From contig JAFUQZ010000047.1 of NCBI GenBank assembly GCA_017472085.1, forward strand, positions 1 to 36,210: 36,210 nucleotides of DNA. Reading direction: 5' to 3'. Below the pieces are notes generated by a model. The model saw only the letters and a list, made by a program, of their open reading frames with translations, was not told where the DNA came from and made no database searches. Source of the DNA: Akkermansia sp. (GTDB lineage Bacteria; Verrucomicrobiota; Verrucomicrobiia; Verrucomicrobiales; Akkermansiaceae). A program made the translations under genes and the position numbers. Shown here in pieces: positions 24,665-32,471 of the stretch; within the stretch, counting starts at the first letter, position 1; each line of letters opens with the position of its first letter.

Positions 24665-26041
24665 TTATGGTTGCGGTTTAAGTTGGTCCTCCACTACCTG
24701 ATACTGAGCCTCCGCCCCCAGTCCGCCTATTTCATCCAGCAGTTCACGCACGCGGCTGTTCAGGCGGTCATAGTCAGGCGGTCCGTTCTTCTCTTCCTTG
24801 GAACCGGGGAATATAATGTAGGAAGCTCCCAGATTCGATACGGCACGGGCGTAGGACGTAGCGCGGGGATTCACCAGCTTGCTCAGGCGCAGTGAGGCTT
24901 CGCCGGTCTTGAACTTCGGGCCGTAATCGCCCACCAATGCCGGGAAAACACGATTCTCTACCACCACGGCGGCATAATCACCCGGCTGCGGTCGATAGGT
25001 GTCATCATTTCCCTCCTTGAAGGTAAGAGGGATGACGATGAAAGGGTCATACTCTGCCAGCAGGAAGCTGAAAAGCTTGAGGTCTGCCACCACCGTGCGT
25101 GCATGTTCGATGGCATCTTTGGAACTCTTGCTGTCTTTCTTCAGTTTCTCCAACCTATCTTCCCACTTGGCCAGCAACGGGTTAGGCGTCTTCCCCACCT
25201 TGCGCCAGCGATAGGAGGTCGAAGGCTGGTAGTAATCGCTCTTCATCACCTTGTCAGACATCCTGGGCAGGCGGTCTCCATCTGAGCCGTCGGACACCAC
25301 ATCCATATCGGCCTGCATCCACAGCACTTTGCGGCCGGTATCCGGCGCCGAAATCTGAAGAATGGTATCCGTATCGTAGAAATTATGTCTGTCAAGCAGC
25401 CTGTCAAGCGTAGCGGCATTCTTGCGAATGCGGTTCTGCTTGTGCAGGTACAGAGCGTGGAACCACGGCGAGACTTGTGCGCACTGCATCAGCGCATCGT
25501 AGCGATTCAGCACTCCGGGCAACTTCGGGTTGACCTGTTTGAGTTCCTCGCCGTTGGCGGCATGCGGCTGCCGCAGGCTCAAGGACATCTGCACCTGGTA
25601 GGCATCCTTTTCCCGGCGGTCAGACGAGGCCGTTGTTCCCGGTTTGAACTCTACCCCACTACGCATGTTGATACCCGCGCCCAGCTCATTGACATGCTCA
25701 AAAGTGCCGCTTTCCACCTTCTCCGGCAAGGCCGGCGGGAACGGAGGCAGCACAATATCCGGCATGGTGAAAGTATTATCCGGACGCCAGGGGGCAGCCG
25801 TTTCCACCACCGGGGCAACCACGGGCTCCGGCTCCGGTTGTTCCGGTTTTTCCGGCACAGCCGGCTGCGGCTTGGGAGTCGGCGCCGGCTTCGGCGCTTC
25901 CGGCACACCCGCCAGCAGCCTGACCAGCTCCATGGGATAGGGGGTATACAGAGACCCGGCAGCCAGGAGCATCACGCCCAGCACCCCGGCTCCGAACAGG
26001 GGCAGACACCCCTTCTTTTTCTTCGGCGATTGGTGTTTCAT
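24665..26041 (-). CDS. Membrane-anchored GH75-like (chitosanase) domain protein
   Basis: From ATG 26041, 458 residues. A Lys-rich start and one transmembrane helix (about 13-34) are followed by a long Pro-rich linker (45-110) and a globular domain. Residues 185-415 carry features of glycoside hydrolase family 75 chitosanases: QADMDVVSDGSDGDRL (243-258), a Gln/Ser/Thr segment YQPSTSYRW (271-279), GDYGP (371-375), GEAS (380-383) and FPGS (411-414). In fungal GH75 the catalytic Asp and Glu lie in the GD...GEAS region, so Asp372 and Glu381 are candidates by analogy. A helical insert (285-325) is unlike the fungal enzymes. Activity on chitosan, peptidoglycan or other glycan is unknown. The start overlaps the SDR stop (ATGA). 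Confidence 0.65.
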   Translation of the reverse strand: MKHQSPKKKKGCLPLFGAGVLGVMLLAAGSLYTPYPMELVRLLAGVPEAPKPAPTPKPQPAVPEKPEQPEPEPVVAPVVETAAPWRPDNTFTMPDIVLPPFPPALPEKVESGTFEHVNELGAGINMRSGVEFKPGTTASSDRREKDAYQVQMSLSLRQPHAANGEELKQVNPKLPGVLNRYDALMQCAQVSPWFHALYLHKQNRIRKNAATLDRLLDRHNFYDTDTILQISAPDTGRKVLWMQADMDVVSDGSDGDRLPRMSDKVMKSDYYQPSTSYRWRKVGKTPNPLLAKWEDRLEKLKKDSKSSKDAIEHARTVVADLKLFSFLLAEYDPFIVIPLTFKEGNDDTYRPQPGDYAAVVVENRVFPALVGDYGPKFKTGEASLRLSKLVNPRATSYARAVSNLGASYIIFPGSKEEKNGPPDYDRLNSRVRELLDEIGGLGAEAQYQVVEDQLKPQP

Positions 26042-26850
26042 GCTTCGTCGTGGGAAGATACTTTGCGCGGACGTCGCCCCATTACCAGACGCAGCACCCA
26101 CAGGGGCAGATTTCGCACCAGCAATCCGGCCATACGAATCCGCAGCGAGGGATAATAACGGGCTTTACCGCTTTCCAACGCATCTACTGCCCCATTCACT
26201 ACCGTGGGGATGGGGGTGTAGAACCATTTTTTGAAAGGAGAATATCCATTGGTGCAACCATGCCGACGAGCTACATCACCGAATCCGGTATGAACCGGGC
26301 CGGGGCAGACAGCGACAACCGGCACCCCCGCAGAACGAACCTCCAGGCGTATCGCCTCACTGAACGACGCCACGAATGCCTTGGAGGCCGCATAAACGGC
26401 AAAATCCGGGATGAACAGGTCAGCAGCCAACGAAGCTATGTTGATAATCCCCCCCCCCTGCTCCAGCATGCGCGGCAGCAAGGCTCTGGTCAACTCTGCC
26501 ACCGCCACCACATTCACCTGTAGCATCCGATGATTCCGCTCCGGGGCAGAAGCAACGTACTCGCCATAATCCCCCAGTCCGGCATTATTCACCAACAGCA
26601 GCTTTCCCTTCGGCAGACGGGTTAAATCCCGAATCAGCGATTCGCGGGCTGCTGTATCTGACAAATCGCAGGGACGCACCGTCACTTTCAGCCCGCCATG
26701 CGCAGCGCATAATTCCTCAGCCAGAGCATCCATTACCTCCCCACGGCGCGCTACCAGCACCAGATGGGCACACTCCCCCGCCAAACGGTGCGCGAACGCC
26801 GCCCCGAACCCGGACGATGCACCGGTGATTACTGCATGGGCATACTTCAT
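26038..26850 (-). CDS. Short-chain dehydrogenase/reductase (DltE-like)
   Basis: 270 residues from ATG 26850, a classical NAD(P)-binding Rossmann SDR. Seen: TGASSGFG (9-16), cofactor element NNAGLG (88-93), catalytic Ser140 (NIASLAA), Tyr153 and Lys157 (YAASK). Arg36 after the beta2 strand (VLVARR) suggests NADP. Basic C-terminal tail. Substrate cannot be read from sequence. ATG 26880 is in frame but lies upstream of the promoter at 26885-26857, so ATG 26850 is preferred. It heads an operon running SDR, GH75-like, ruvA, prenyl synthase. Confidence 0.9.
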   Translation of the reverse strand: MKYAHAVITGASSGFGAAFAHRLAGECAHLVLVARRGEVMDALAEELCAAHGGLKVTVRPCDLSDTAARESLIRDLTRLPKGKLLLVNNAGLGDYGEYVASAPERNHRMLQVNVVAVAELTRALLPRMLEQGGGIINIASLAADLFIPDFAVYAASKAFVASFSEAIRLEVRSAGVPVVAVCPGPVHTGFGDVARRHGCTNGYSPFKKWFYTPIPTVVNGAVDALESGKARYYPSLRIRMAGLLVRNLPLWVLRLVMGRRPRKVSSHDEA

Positions 26851-26856
26851 GGCCTT

Positions 26857-26885
26857 ATTCTCCCACAGCATCAACCACAAAGCAA
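26857..26885 (-). promoter_or_regulatory. Promoter of SDR operon, leaderless
   Basis: Minus strand: TTGCTT (26885-26880), 17-nt spacer, GAGAAT (26862-26857), then 6 nt to ATG 26850. The -10 has G in place of the first T, so it is a weaker match than others. Confidence 0.45.
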
Positions 26886-26892
26886 GCCTAAT

Positions 26893-27234
26893 CTATTTTT
26901 CGGGTCGACAGATGACGTGGCACAGGTAAACCATTCCCTTCCATACGGCATACACAGGCAGAACGAGGAGGTTCAGCAGACTGATATCCAACATGCACAA
27001 CCACTCCAGATTGTCCTGCCAGGGAGATAAAAGGATACCGCCGATACAAATAAAGGCCGCAGGAACCAGCGACAGGTAAGAGGAATACTTCCCGTCCTTC
27101 CGAATCCAATGATGGAGGATATTGAAGAACAGAATGTACCAATTACAACCTGCCAGAACAAGGCCGAACACCAGCAACACTCCACCCACTCCGCAGGAAA
27201 GCCATTCAGGAAGAGAAAACAGGAGGGTATTCAT
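26893..27234 (-). CDS. Small integral membrane protein, unknown
   Basis: 113 residues with about three hydrophobic segments (12-40, 56-70, 76-104) and no recognised family. It is the last gene of the minus-strand unit that starts at cdaA, overlapping the Sel1 gene stop by 4 nt. Nothing in the sequence suggests a specific role. Confidence 0.65.
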   Translation of the reverse strand: MNTLLFSLPEWLSCGVGGVLLVFGLVLAGCNWYILFFNILHHWIRKDGKYSSYLSLVPAAFICIGGILLSPWQDNLEWLCMLDISLLNLLVLPVYAVWKGMVYLCHVICRPEK

Positions 27235-28169
27235 TCCTTTTCAGACAGTCTTTTCATACACTCCATTGCCCCGGCATGCCCTGCCGCCGCGGCTCGTTTA
27301 TACCATTTAAGCGCCTTGTCAGCATTCTTCCTGCAACCTTTTCCTTCCTCCAGGTACAATCCCAGTCGGTACTGAGCCTCCGCACATCCCGCTTCAGCCG
27401 CCCGCCAGCACCAATCAAATGCCAGACCATCATCTGCAGCAACTCCCAGCCCCTGCTCATAGCAACGGGCAAGCGGCAGCAATGCAGCATCGCAAAGGCC
27501 ATCAGCGGCTCTCAATAAGTGCTGCACCGCCTCCTCCGGATTCTTTTCGCAGCCGCTCCCTTCCAACAGGCACAGCCCTAACCAGTATGAAGCCTGAGCA
27601 TGCCCCTGCTCTGCCGCCCGGCGAAAAAGCCTTACCGCCTCTCCGGCATCCGCCACTCCGCCCACGCCGTTCATCCGACAGAATCCAAGGTGAAACAACG
27701 CTTCCGTGTGATTCGTTGCAGCAACGCGGTTCAGCCACGCCATACCCAGAATATCGCTTTGCTTTACCCCCTCCCCGGACAGGTGTGCCACGCCCAGTCT
27801 GAACTGAGCCTCCGTGTGATTCTGGCGTGCGGCCTTTACCCACCAGACGGCCGCTTCAAACGCATTTTTCTCGACTCCGATACCCTCTGCGTAACACTCT
27901 GCCAGATTGCACTGAGCCTCGGCATACCCCTGTTCCGCTGCCTTCCTCAGCCATTCCAACGCTTTTTTCAAAGAGGGGCTCACTCCGGCGCCGGTGAAAT
28001 AGCAGCGAGCCAATTCGTACTGAGCAGCGGCATCTCCGGCCTCAGCAGCTTCACGGCAAGTATCAGCCGACTGAGCCACCTGCACAGCTTCCTCCACCAC
28101 CTCCTCGTGAGAGAATGCAAGGCAGCCCAATAAGAGCATTATCAGGGGAAGCAGACGCGGCATCGGCAT
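27231..28169 (-). CDS. Sel1-like repeat (SLR) protein, exported, probable lipoprotein
   Basis: 312 residues. The N terminus is hydrophobic with a lipobox-like LLGC (Cys16); cleavage by signal peptidase I after the AFS region is the alternative. About seven Sel1 repeats of roughly 36 residues follow (A..GDAAAQYELARCYFTGAGV, A..GYAEAQCNLAECYAEGIGV and so on to AAAGHAGAMECMKR). Sel1 repeats are alpha-solenoid scaffolds for protein-protein contacts, often in envelope signalling. It begins 1 nt after the bioD stop. Confidence 0.9.
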   Translation of the reverse strand: MPMPRLLPLIMLLLGCLAFSHEEVVEEAVQVAQSADTCREAAEAGDAAAQYELARCYFTGAGVSPSLKKALEWLRKAAEQGYAEAQCNLAECYAEGIGVEKNAFEAAVWWVKAARQNHTEAQFRLGVAHLSGEGVKQSDILGMAWLNRVAATNHTEALFHLGFCRMNGVGGVADAGEAVRLFRRAAEQGHAQASYWLGLCLLEGSGCEKNPEEAVQHLLRAADGLCDAALLPLARCYEQGLGVAADDGLAFDWCWRAAEAGCAEAQYRLGLYLEEGKGCRKNADKALKWYKRAAAAGHAGAMECMKRLSEKE

Positions 28170-28170
28170 A

Positions 28171-28803
28171 TCACATGCTCAGGAAAGATGAATCCAGTTC
28201 ATCCTGTCCGTGTATCAATTCTGCAAGAATGGGCAGGCCGGTAAAATCCTCGATAAGTTTCCGATTCGTAAGGGAAGCGGAATCCCAATCATCCGTCAGA
28301 TGATTGAGAATGATTCCCCGGCAGACAAGTCCACGGCGCTGAATATCCTGTATCGTCAACAGTGTGTGATTGACAGCTCCGGGACGATTCCCCACTACCA
28401 GTATAATCGGCAAATTCAGTTTTTCTGCGGCATCGGCCTGTGTCACGCCCTGAGCCAGCGGCACCAGCCAGCCCCCCACGCCTTCCAGCAGAAGGACCTC
28501 TGCCGAAGAGCAAACAGCAGCATAGGTCTGTTGCATCACATCCGCAGAGATGGTGCGCCGCTCCAGCTCGGCAGAGATACACGGATCAGCGCCGGCTCGC
28601 AGATAGATGGGATTGAGCTGTTCCAGGCTCATCTGTGTGGCGGCAGCTTCGCGAATGGCCCGGGTATCTGCCCGATTCCCACACTCCAGCGGTTTCACGC
28701 CCAGCGCAGACACGCCGCGCGTTCGCAAATCACGCAATAGCGCACAGATTATATGAGTCTTGCCGACTCCGGAATCTGACCCAACAACAAGGTAATGGTT
28801 CAT
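28171..28803 (-). CDS. bioD: ATP-dependent dethiobiotin synthetase BioD
   Basis: Closes the ureido ring of dethiobiotin from DAPA, CO2 and ATP. 210 residues. Walker A is GSDSGVGKTH (Lys15), followed by VKPLECG and LLLEGVGGWLVPL, all typical of BioD, with the NTP-binding end at GNRPGAVNHTLLT. The neighbours in the operon (cdaA, CdaR-like stub, Sel1 protein) are unrelated to biotin, and bioA/F/B are not in the window; birA is. Confidence 0.93.
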   Translation of the reverse strand: MNHYLVVGSDSGVGKTHIICALLRDLRTRGVSALGVKPLECGNRADTRAIREAAATQMSLEQLNPIYLRAGADPCISAELERRTISADVMQQTYAAVCSSAEVLLLEGVGGWLVPLAQGVTQADAAEKLNLPIILVVGNRPGAVNHTLLTIQDIQRRGLVCRGIILNHLTDDWDSASLTNRKLIEDFTGLPILAELIHGQDELDSSFLSM

Positions 28804-28814
28804 AACGGAATCAT

Positions 28815-28982
28815 TTATTCGGGGTTGGCGAAGCGAATATCATCGATATCCCACTCCGGGCTATCGCCTCTCACCAGCAGGTGGTTCACCAGCAACCAGA
28901 CCACAACGGCACATACCAGACACACCAATTTGGACTTCCAGTTGTCAATGAGCAATCTCTTTATTCTGTTCCTGCGAAGCAT
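28815..28982 (-). CDS. 55-residue CdaR-like transmembrane protein lacking YbbR domains
   Basis: A short frame, ATG 28982 to TAA 28815, overlapping the end of cdaA by 38 nt in a different frame. The product has a basic start (MLRRNRIKRLLIDNW), one transmembrane helix (about 18-37, LVCLVCAVVVWLLVNHLLV) and an acidic tail (DSPEWDIDDIRFANPE). The 'NWKSKLVCLV' entry into the helix matches the N-terminal anchor of CdaR/YbbR proteins, whose genes normally follow cdaA; here the extracellular YbbR repeats are missing. bioD starts 12 nt later. The overlap and position favour a real gene over a chance frame. Confidence 0.6.
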   Translation of the reverse strand: MLRRNRIKRLLIDNWKSKLVCLVCAVVVWLLVNHLLVRGDSPEWDIDDIRFANPE

Positions 28983-29730
28983 GTTTGTACAACAGTTGAG
29001 TTAAACGTTCGGAAAGAAGCTCCAGGCTGAGATCCCGCTGAACAACGCTCCCGACAGCAAGCGAAACAGCCCCGGTTTCCTCAGAAACAATGATGACGAC
29101 CGCATCCGATGCTTCTGCCAACCCGATACCGGCGCGGTGGCGCAGCCCCATGCTGCGATCTTTGAGCTCACGATTCGATACCGGCAGAATGGCAGCCGCA
29201 CAAACAATTCTCTCCCCGTTCACGATGACCGCTCCGTCATGCAGCAATGTCTTGGGCATGAATATAGTGCCGATGAGTTCGCGGGTGTAGCACGCATCCA
29301 GCTGGGTGCCGGAGGAGGTGTACTCCTGGAGGTTGTTGTTGCGACAAATGGCTATCAATGCCCCATATCGTTTGCTGACCAGGTAGGAAACGGAGGCGCA
29401 TACTGTCTGCACAAAGTCCTCGTTCATCTCACGCTGACTGAGAAGCCGACGGATAACACGGTTGGAGCCGAACTTCGCCAGTGCGGAGCGGACTTCCGGC
29501 TGAAACAGCACCACCAGCAAAGTACCCGGCCCGATTATCAACCCTGCAAGTTGCTTCAACACAACCGCATGAGTCAATTCCAATAAAATATATCCCAGAA
29601 TAACAGTAGCTATCAGGCCGGCCAGAATGGCAGCCGCACGCGAATCCTTGATAGCACGGTAGAGTTGGTAAAATAATATCCAGAGCACCACTATCTCAAA
29701 CAGGGCTCTGAGAACTTCCAGTAACGACAT
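28945..29730 (-). CDS. cdaA: Membrane diadenylate cyclase (c-di-AMP synthase)
   Basis: 261 residues. Three N-terminal transmembrane helices (about 8-25, 33-53, 58-77) anchor a DisA_N/DAC domain. The catalytic motifs are DGA (165-167, in LLHDGAVIVNGERI) and RHR (198-200, in SMGLRHRAGIGLAEASDAVVIIVSEETG). CdaA joins two ATP into cyclic di-AMP, a messenger for osmolyte/potassium balance and cell-wall homeostasis. In many phyla the next gene is cdaR, a regulatory partner; here a 55-residue stub takes that place. It heads a minus-strand operon of five genes. Confidence 0.95.
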   Translation of the reverse strand: MSLLEVLRALFEIVVLWILFYQLYRAIKDSRAAAILAGLIATVILGYILLELTHAVVLKQLAGLIIGPGTLLVVLFQPEVRSALAKFGSNRVIRRLLSQREMNEDFVQTVCASVSYLVSKRYGALIAICRNNNLQEYTSSGTQLDACYTRELIGTIFMPKTLLHDGAVIVNGERIVCAAAILPVSNRELKDRSMGLRHRAGIGLAEASDAVVIIVSEETGAVSLAVGSVVQRDLSLELLSERLTQLLYKHASQEQNKEIAH

Positions 29731-29736
29731 GGCTCT

Positions 29737-29765
29737 ATGTTACTATCACCCACGCCGGATTGCAA
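29737..29765 (-). promoter_or_regulatory. cdaA promoter, leaderless
   Basis: Minus strand: TTGCAA (29765-29760), 17-nt spacer, TAACAT (29742-29737), then AGAGCC and ATG 29730. Predicted transcription start at or within 1 nt of the start codon. Confidence 0.55.
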
Positions 29766-29848
29766 GCGGAAAACAGGCTGCTGACCGTCTTTGAGAGCAC
29801 GGAATAAGCTGTAGCGCAGCGAAATTGCGGATTTCTGTGATTTCCTGT

Positions 29849-29876
29849 TTGCAAAACTTAACAAATATGCTAGAAT
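29849..29876 (+). promoter_or_regulatory. Promoter of LptF/G gene, near-leaderless
   Basis: TTGCAA (29849-29854), 16-nt spacer, TAGAAT (29871-29876), then 14 nt to ATG 29891. An upstream in-frame ATG (29825) precedes this promoter, which supports ATG 29891. Confidence 0.6.
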
Positions 29877-29890
29877 GCAGCAGTACATAC

Positions 29891-31138
29891 ATGAAAACGC
29901 TGGATCGCTACATTCTCCGCCAGTTGATTGCTATCACTTTCCTCGGGGTGCTGTCTCTTACCATGCTTCTTCTGTTGGGGCAGCTCTTCAAGGAGTTGCA
30001 CTCGCTTCTGGTGGAAAGCGGAGCCCCCCCCTCCATCGTGATTGACTTCGTTCTGCAGGTCATTCCTTTCTCTCTCACCTTTTCCGTGCCGTGGGGCTTC
30101 CTTACAGCCGTCCTTCTGGTGTACGGACGACTGGCTGCGGATAACGAACTGACATCCATGCGCATGGCCGGCCTGAGTCTCTGGCGATTGAGTGCACCGG
30201 CTATCGGCATGGGCATCGCGCTGTCATTTCTGTGCTACTACATCAACATCGAGATTGCCCCGAAAGGCAAACAGGCCATGACGGAACTGGTGGTCAAAGC
30301 CGCCATGGATAATCCGCGCAACCTCCTCAGCTCCAGCCAGGATTCCACCAAACTGGACAAGGTGCAGCTCTATATCGAGCAACGCAGCGGAGATGACTTG
30401 CTCGGTGTGCACATCTATCCTTCGGAAGATGCTCTGACGGGAGAGGGAGGCCCCAAATTTGATGCCATTCATGCAGAATCCGCCCGAATCGGCTCATTCG
30501 ACATCAAAACCCGCATTCTGAATCTGACCCTCATCAATGCTACTATGGAGAGCACCTCTGAGGACAGGGAAAAGGGGGCAGTCACGAATCTGCCCATCAT
30601 CAGCGAAATGCCCATGCAGGTTCACATTCCGATTCGCACAACACGCAAGTTCAAACCCAACCGCTTCACCAACACGGAAATCAGCGATGTGCTGAATCAG
30701 CTGGCCATTCTGGATGGTGTGGACATGAACATCATTCACCAATGCGAAAGTGCCGCCGGGCGAAAGAAGACATTCCCCTGCGCAGATCGTCTCTGGGCGG
30801 CCACCCGCAAGGATGCTACGGTATTCATGGGTCAGATGAACAAAAAGAACATTCGCGCATTCAGAACGGAAGGCATTCAGCGACTTTCGTTTGCCTGTGC
30901 CTGCATCGTTTTCTCTCTCATCGGGGTACCGCTGGCCATTACGGCACGCCGCCGCGACACCTCTACCGGATTTGCCATCGGCATTCTGGTGGCCGCCGTT
31001 TACTTCATGGCTCTGGTATTCTGCGAACTCTCCCGCAAATCCGGGGGTATCACGCCCTACATTGTCCTGTGGCTGCCCAACGTGCTGTGCGCCGCATTCG
31101 CCATCTGGCAACACCAGAAGGCGAAGTTCAGAGGATAA
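29891..31138 (+). CDS. LptF/LptG family permease (YjgP/YjgQ)
   Basis: 415 residues from ATG 29891. The opening MKTLDRYILRQLIAITFLG is the usual LptF/LptG N terminus. About three transmembrane helices lie in residues 12-120, a large periplasmic jellyroll region spans about 125-300, and three helices follow near 330-410. LptF and LptG are the membrane subunits of the LPS export ABC transporter. Only one such gene is here; the partner and LptB are not in the window. It diverges from cdaA. The family implies an LPS-bearing outer membrane. Confidence 0.9.
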   Translation: MKTLDRYILRQLIAITFLGVLSLTMLLLLGQLFKELHSLLVESGAPPSIVIDFVLQVIPFSLTFSVPWGFLTAVLLVYGRLAADNELTSMRMAGLSLWRLSAPAIGMGIALSFLCYYINIEIAPKGKQAMTELVVKAAMDNPRNLLSSSQDSTKLDKVQLYIEQRSGDDLLGVHIYPSEDALTGEGGPKFDAIHAESARIGSFDIKTRILNLTLINATMESTSEDREKGAVTNLPIISEMPMQVHIPIRTTRKFKPNRFTNTEISDVLNQLAILDGVDMNIIHQCESAAGRKKTFPCADRLWAATRKDATVFMGQMNKKNIRAFRTEGIQRLSFACACIVFSLIGVPLAITARRRDTSTGFAIGILVAAVYFMALVFCELSRKSGGITPYIVLWLPNVLCAAFAIWQHQKAKFRG

Positions 31139-31187
31139 AGCCTGATTTCTTTCCTGTTATCATATAAACATCAACCCACAAATACTT

Positions 31188-31670
31188 ATGATGAGGATAT
31201 TAGCTGCCACCGATTTTTCTGAGGAGTCCCGCCCGGTGCTGGACTATGCTGCCAATCTGGTTCGCCAGTGCGGAGGAAAGATGTATCTGCTTCATGCGGT
31301 CGAGCCCTGCGTCATTGATGCCGCAGGAAGTCTCTCAGCCTGCGATGTGCCGGAAGGGATTCCGGGCATTGAGCTTCCCCGCGTGGGAATCGGATGCGAG
31401 GTGTTGGATATGGCTGATAAGCGTGCCAAACAGCTGGCAGAGGAAATCAGCAAGAAATGGGATATCCCCATCTACGGAAAGGCTGAGGAGGCAGATGATA
31501 TCGTGGAATGCATGAACAATTTCTGTAAGAGACACAGTGTTGATATGCTGGTCATCGGGAATCGTCATCACAGTCTTCTCACCTCTATTCTGCTGGGTAA
31601 TACGGCAGAAAAAATCATCCGCGCCGCCTCCATTCCCGTAACCGTCGTTCCCTGTACGCTCAGCAAGTAA
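31188..31670 (+). CDS. Universal stress protein (UspA family)
   Basis: 160 residues, single Usp domain: MMRILAATDFSEESRPVLDYA at the start, VDMLVIGNRHHSLLTSILLGNTAEKII and IPVTVVP at the end. ATP-binding Usps have G-2x-G-9x-G-(S/T); here the second Gly is His and the last Ser/Thr position is Asn (GNRHHSLLTSILLGNT), so ATP binding may be weakened or lost. Role unknown. It follows the LptF/G gene by about 50 nt and precedes the ymdB-like gene by 9 nt. Confidence 0.9.
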   Translation: MMRILAATDFSEESRPVLDYAANLVRQCGGKMYLLHAVEPCVIDAAGSLSACDVPEGIPGIELPRVGIGCEVLDMADKRAKQLAEEISKKWDIPIYGKAEEADDIVECMNNFCKRHSVDMLVIGNRHHSLLTSILLGNTAEKIIRAASIPVTVVPCTLSK

Positions 31671-31679
31671 CATTGATTC

Positions 31680-32471
31680 ATGGTTGTCATTTTTCTGGGT
31701 GACGTTGTCGGAGAAACCGGCAGAAAGGCATTGTACCGGGTGCTCCCCGGTCTTCGCGCGCAATACGGTGCAGATGCCGTCGTTGTAAACGGAGAAAATG
31801 CAGCAGCCGGTCGCGGCATTATTCCGCGTCTGGTTCGGGAATTTTTCGATAAAGGCGTTGATGTCATTACCCTTGGAGACCACGCCTGGGACCAGAATGA
31901 AATGATTGAGGCCATGGGGGAGTTCCCCACCGTGCTCCGTCCTTTCAATTACCAGAAAGACACACCGGGCTGCGGCAGCTGCACGATTGATACACCGGCC
32001 GGAAAGCTCGGCGTCATCTGCCTCATCGGCCGGACTTTCATGACAACGAAGACGGACAATCCGTATCTTCTTGGGAGGGAAGAGGTACAGCGCATGAAGA
32101 GCGAAGGCGTAAGCGTCATCCTGGCAGATATCCATGCCGAGGCTACCAGCGAAAAAATCAGCATGGGCTATCATCTGGACGGCCTGGCATCGGCCGTCAT
32201 CGGAACCCACACTCATGTGCAGACAGCAGATGAACAAATACTGCCGGGCGGTACGGCCTATCTCACGGATGCCGGCATGTGCGGCAGCGCTGTCGGTGTT
32301 ATCGGTCGGGATAGGGATGCCGTGCTGAAAGCCCAGATTACCACCCTGCCCTGTAAGTTACCCATCGGCGGCTTCCCGGCGGTGGTCAGCGGCGTGGTTC
32401 TTGACATCGATGAGAACAGCGGACGAGCCCGAACAATCCAGCGCATTAACATCCCCTGCAACGAGCCATGA
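31680..32471 (+). CDS. YmdB-like metallophosphoesterase (TIGR00282 family)
   Basis: 263 residues. The family opens with FLGDVVGETGRKAL and VVVNGENAAAGRG, continues with ITLGDHAWDQNE, LRPFNYQK, and ends with IGTHTHVQTADEQILPGGTAYLTDAGMCG, all visible here. B. subtilis YmdB is a dinuclear-metal phosphodiesterase acting on cyclic nucleotides and influencing biofilm/motility choice; the physiological substrate in this organism is not known. ATGA overlap joins it to tcdA. Confidence 0.93.
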   Translation: MVVIFLGDVVGETGRKALYRVLPGLRAQYGADAVVVNGENAAAGRGIIPRLVREFFDKGVDVITLGDHAWDQNEMIEAMGEFPTVLRPFNYQKDTPGCGSCTIDTPAGKLGVICLIGRTFMTTKTDNPYLLGREEVQRMKSEGVSVILADIHAEATSEKISMGYHLDGLASAVIGTHTHVQTADEQILPGGTAYLTDAGMCGSAVGVIGRDRDAVLKAQITTLPCKLPIGGFPAVVSGVVLDIDENSGRARTIQRINIPCNEP

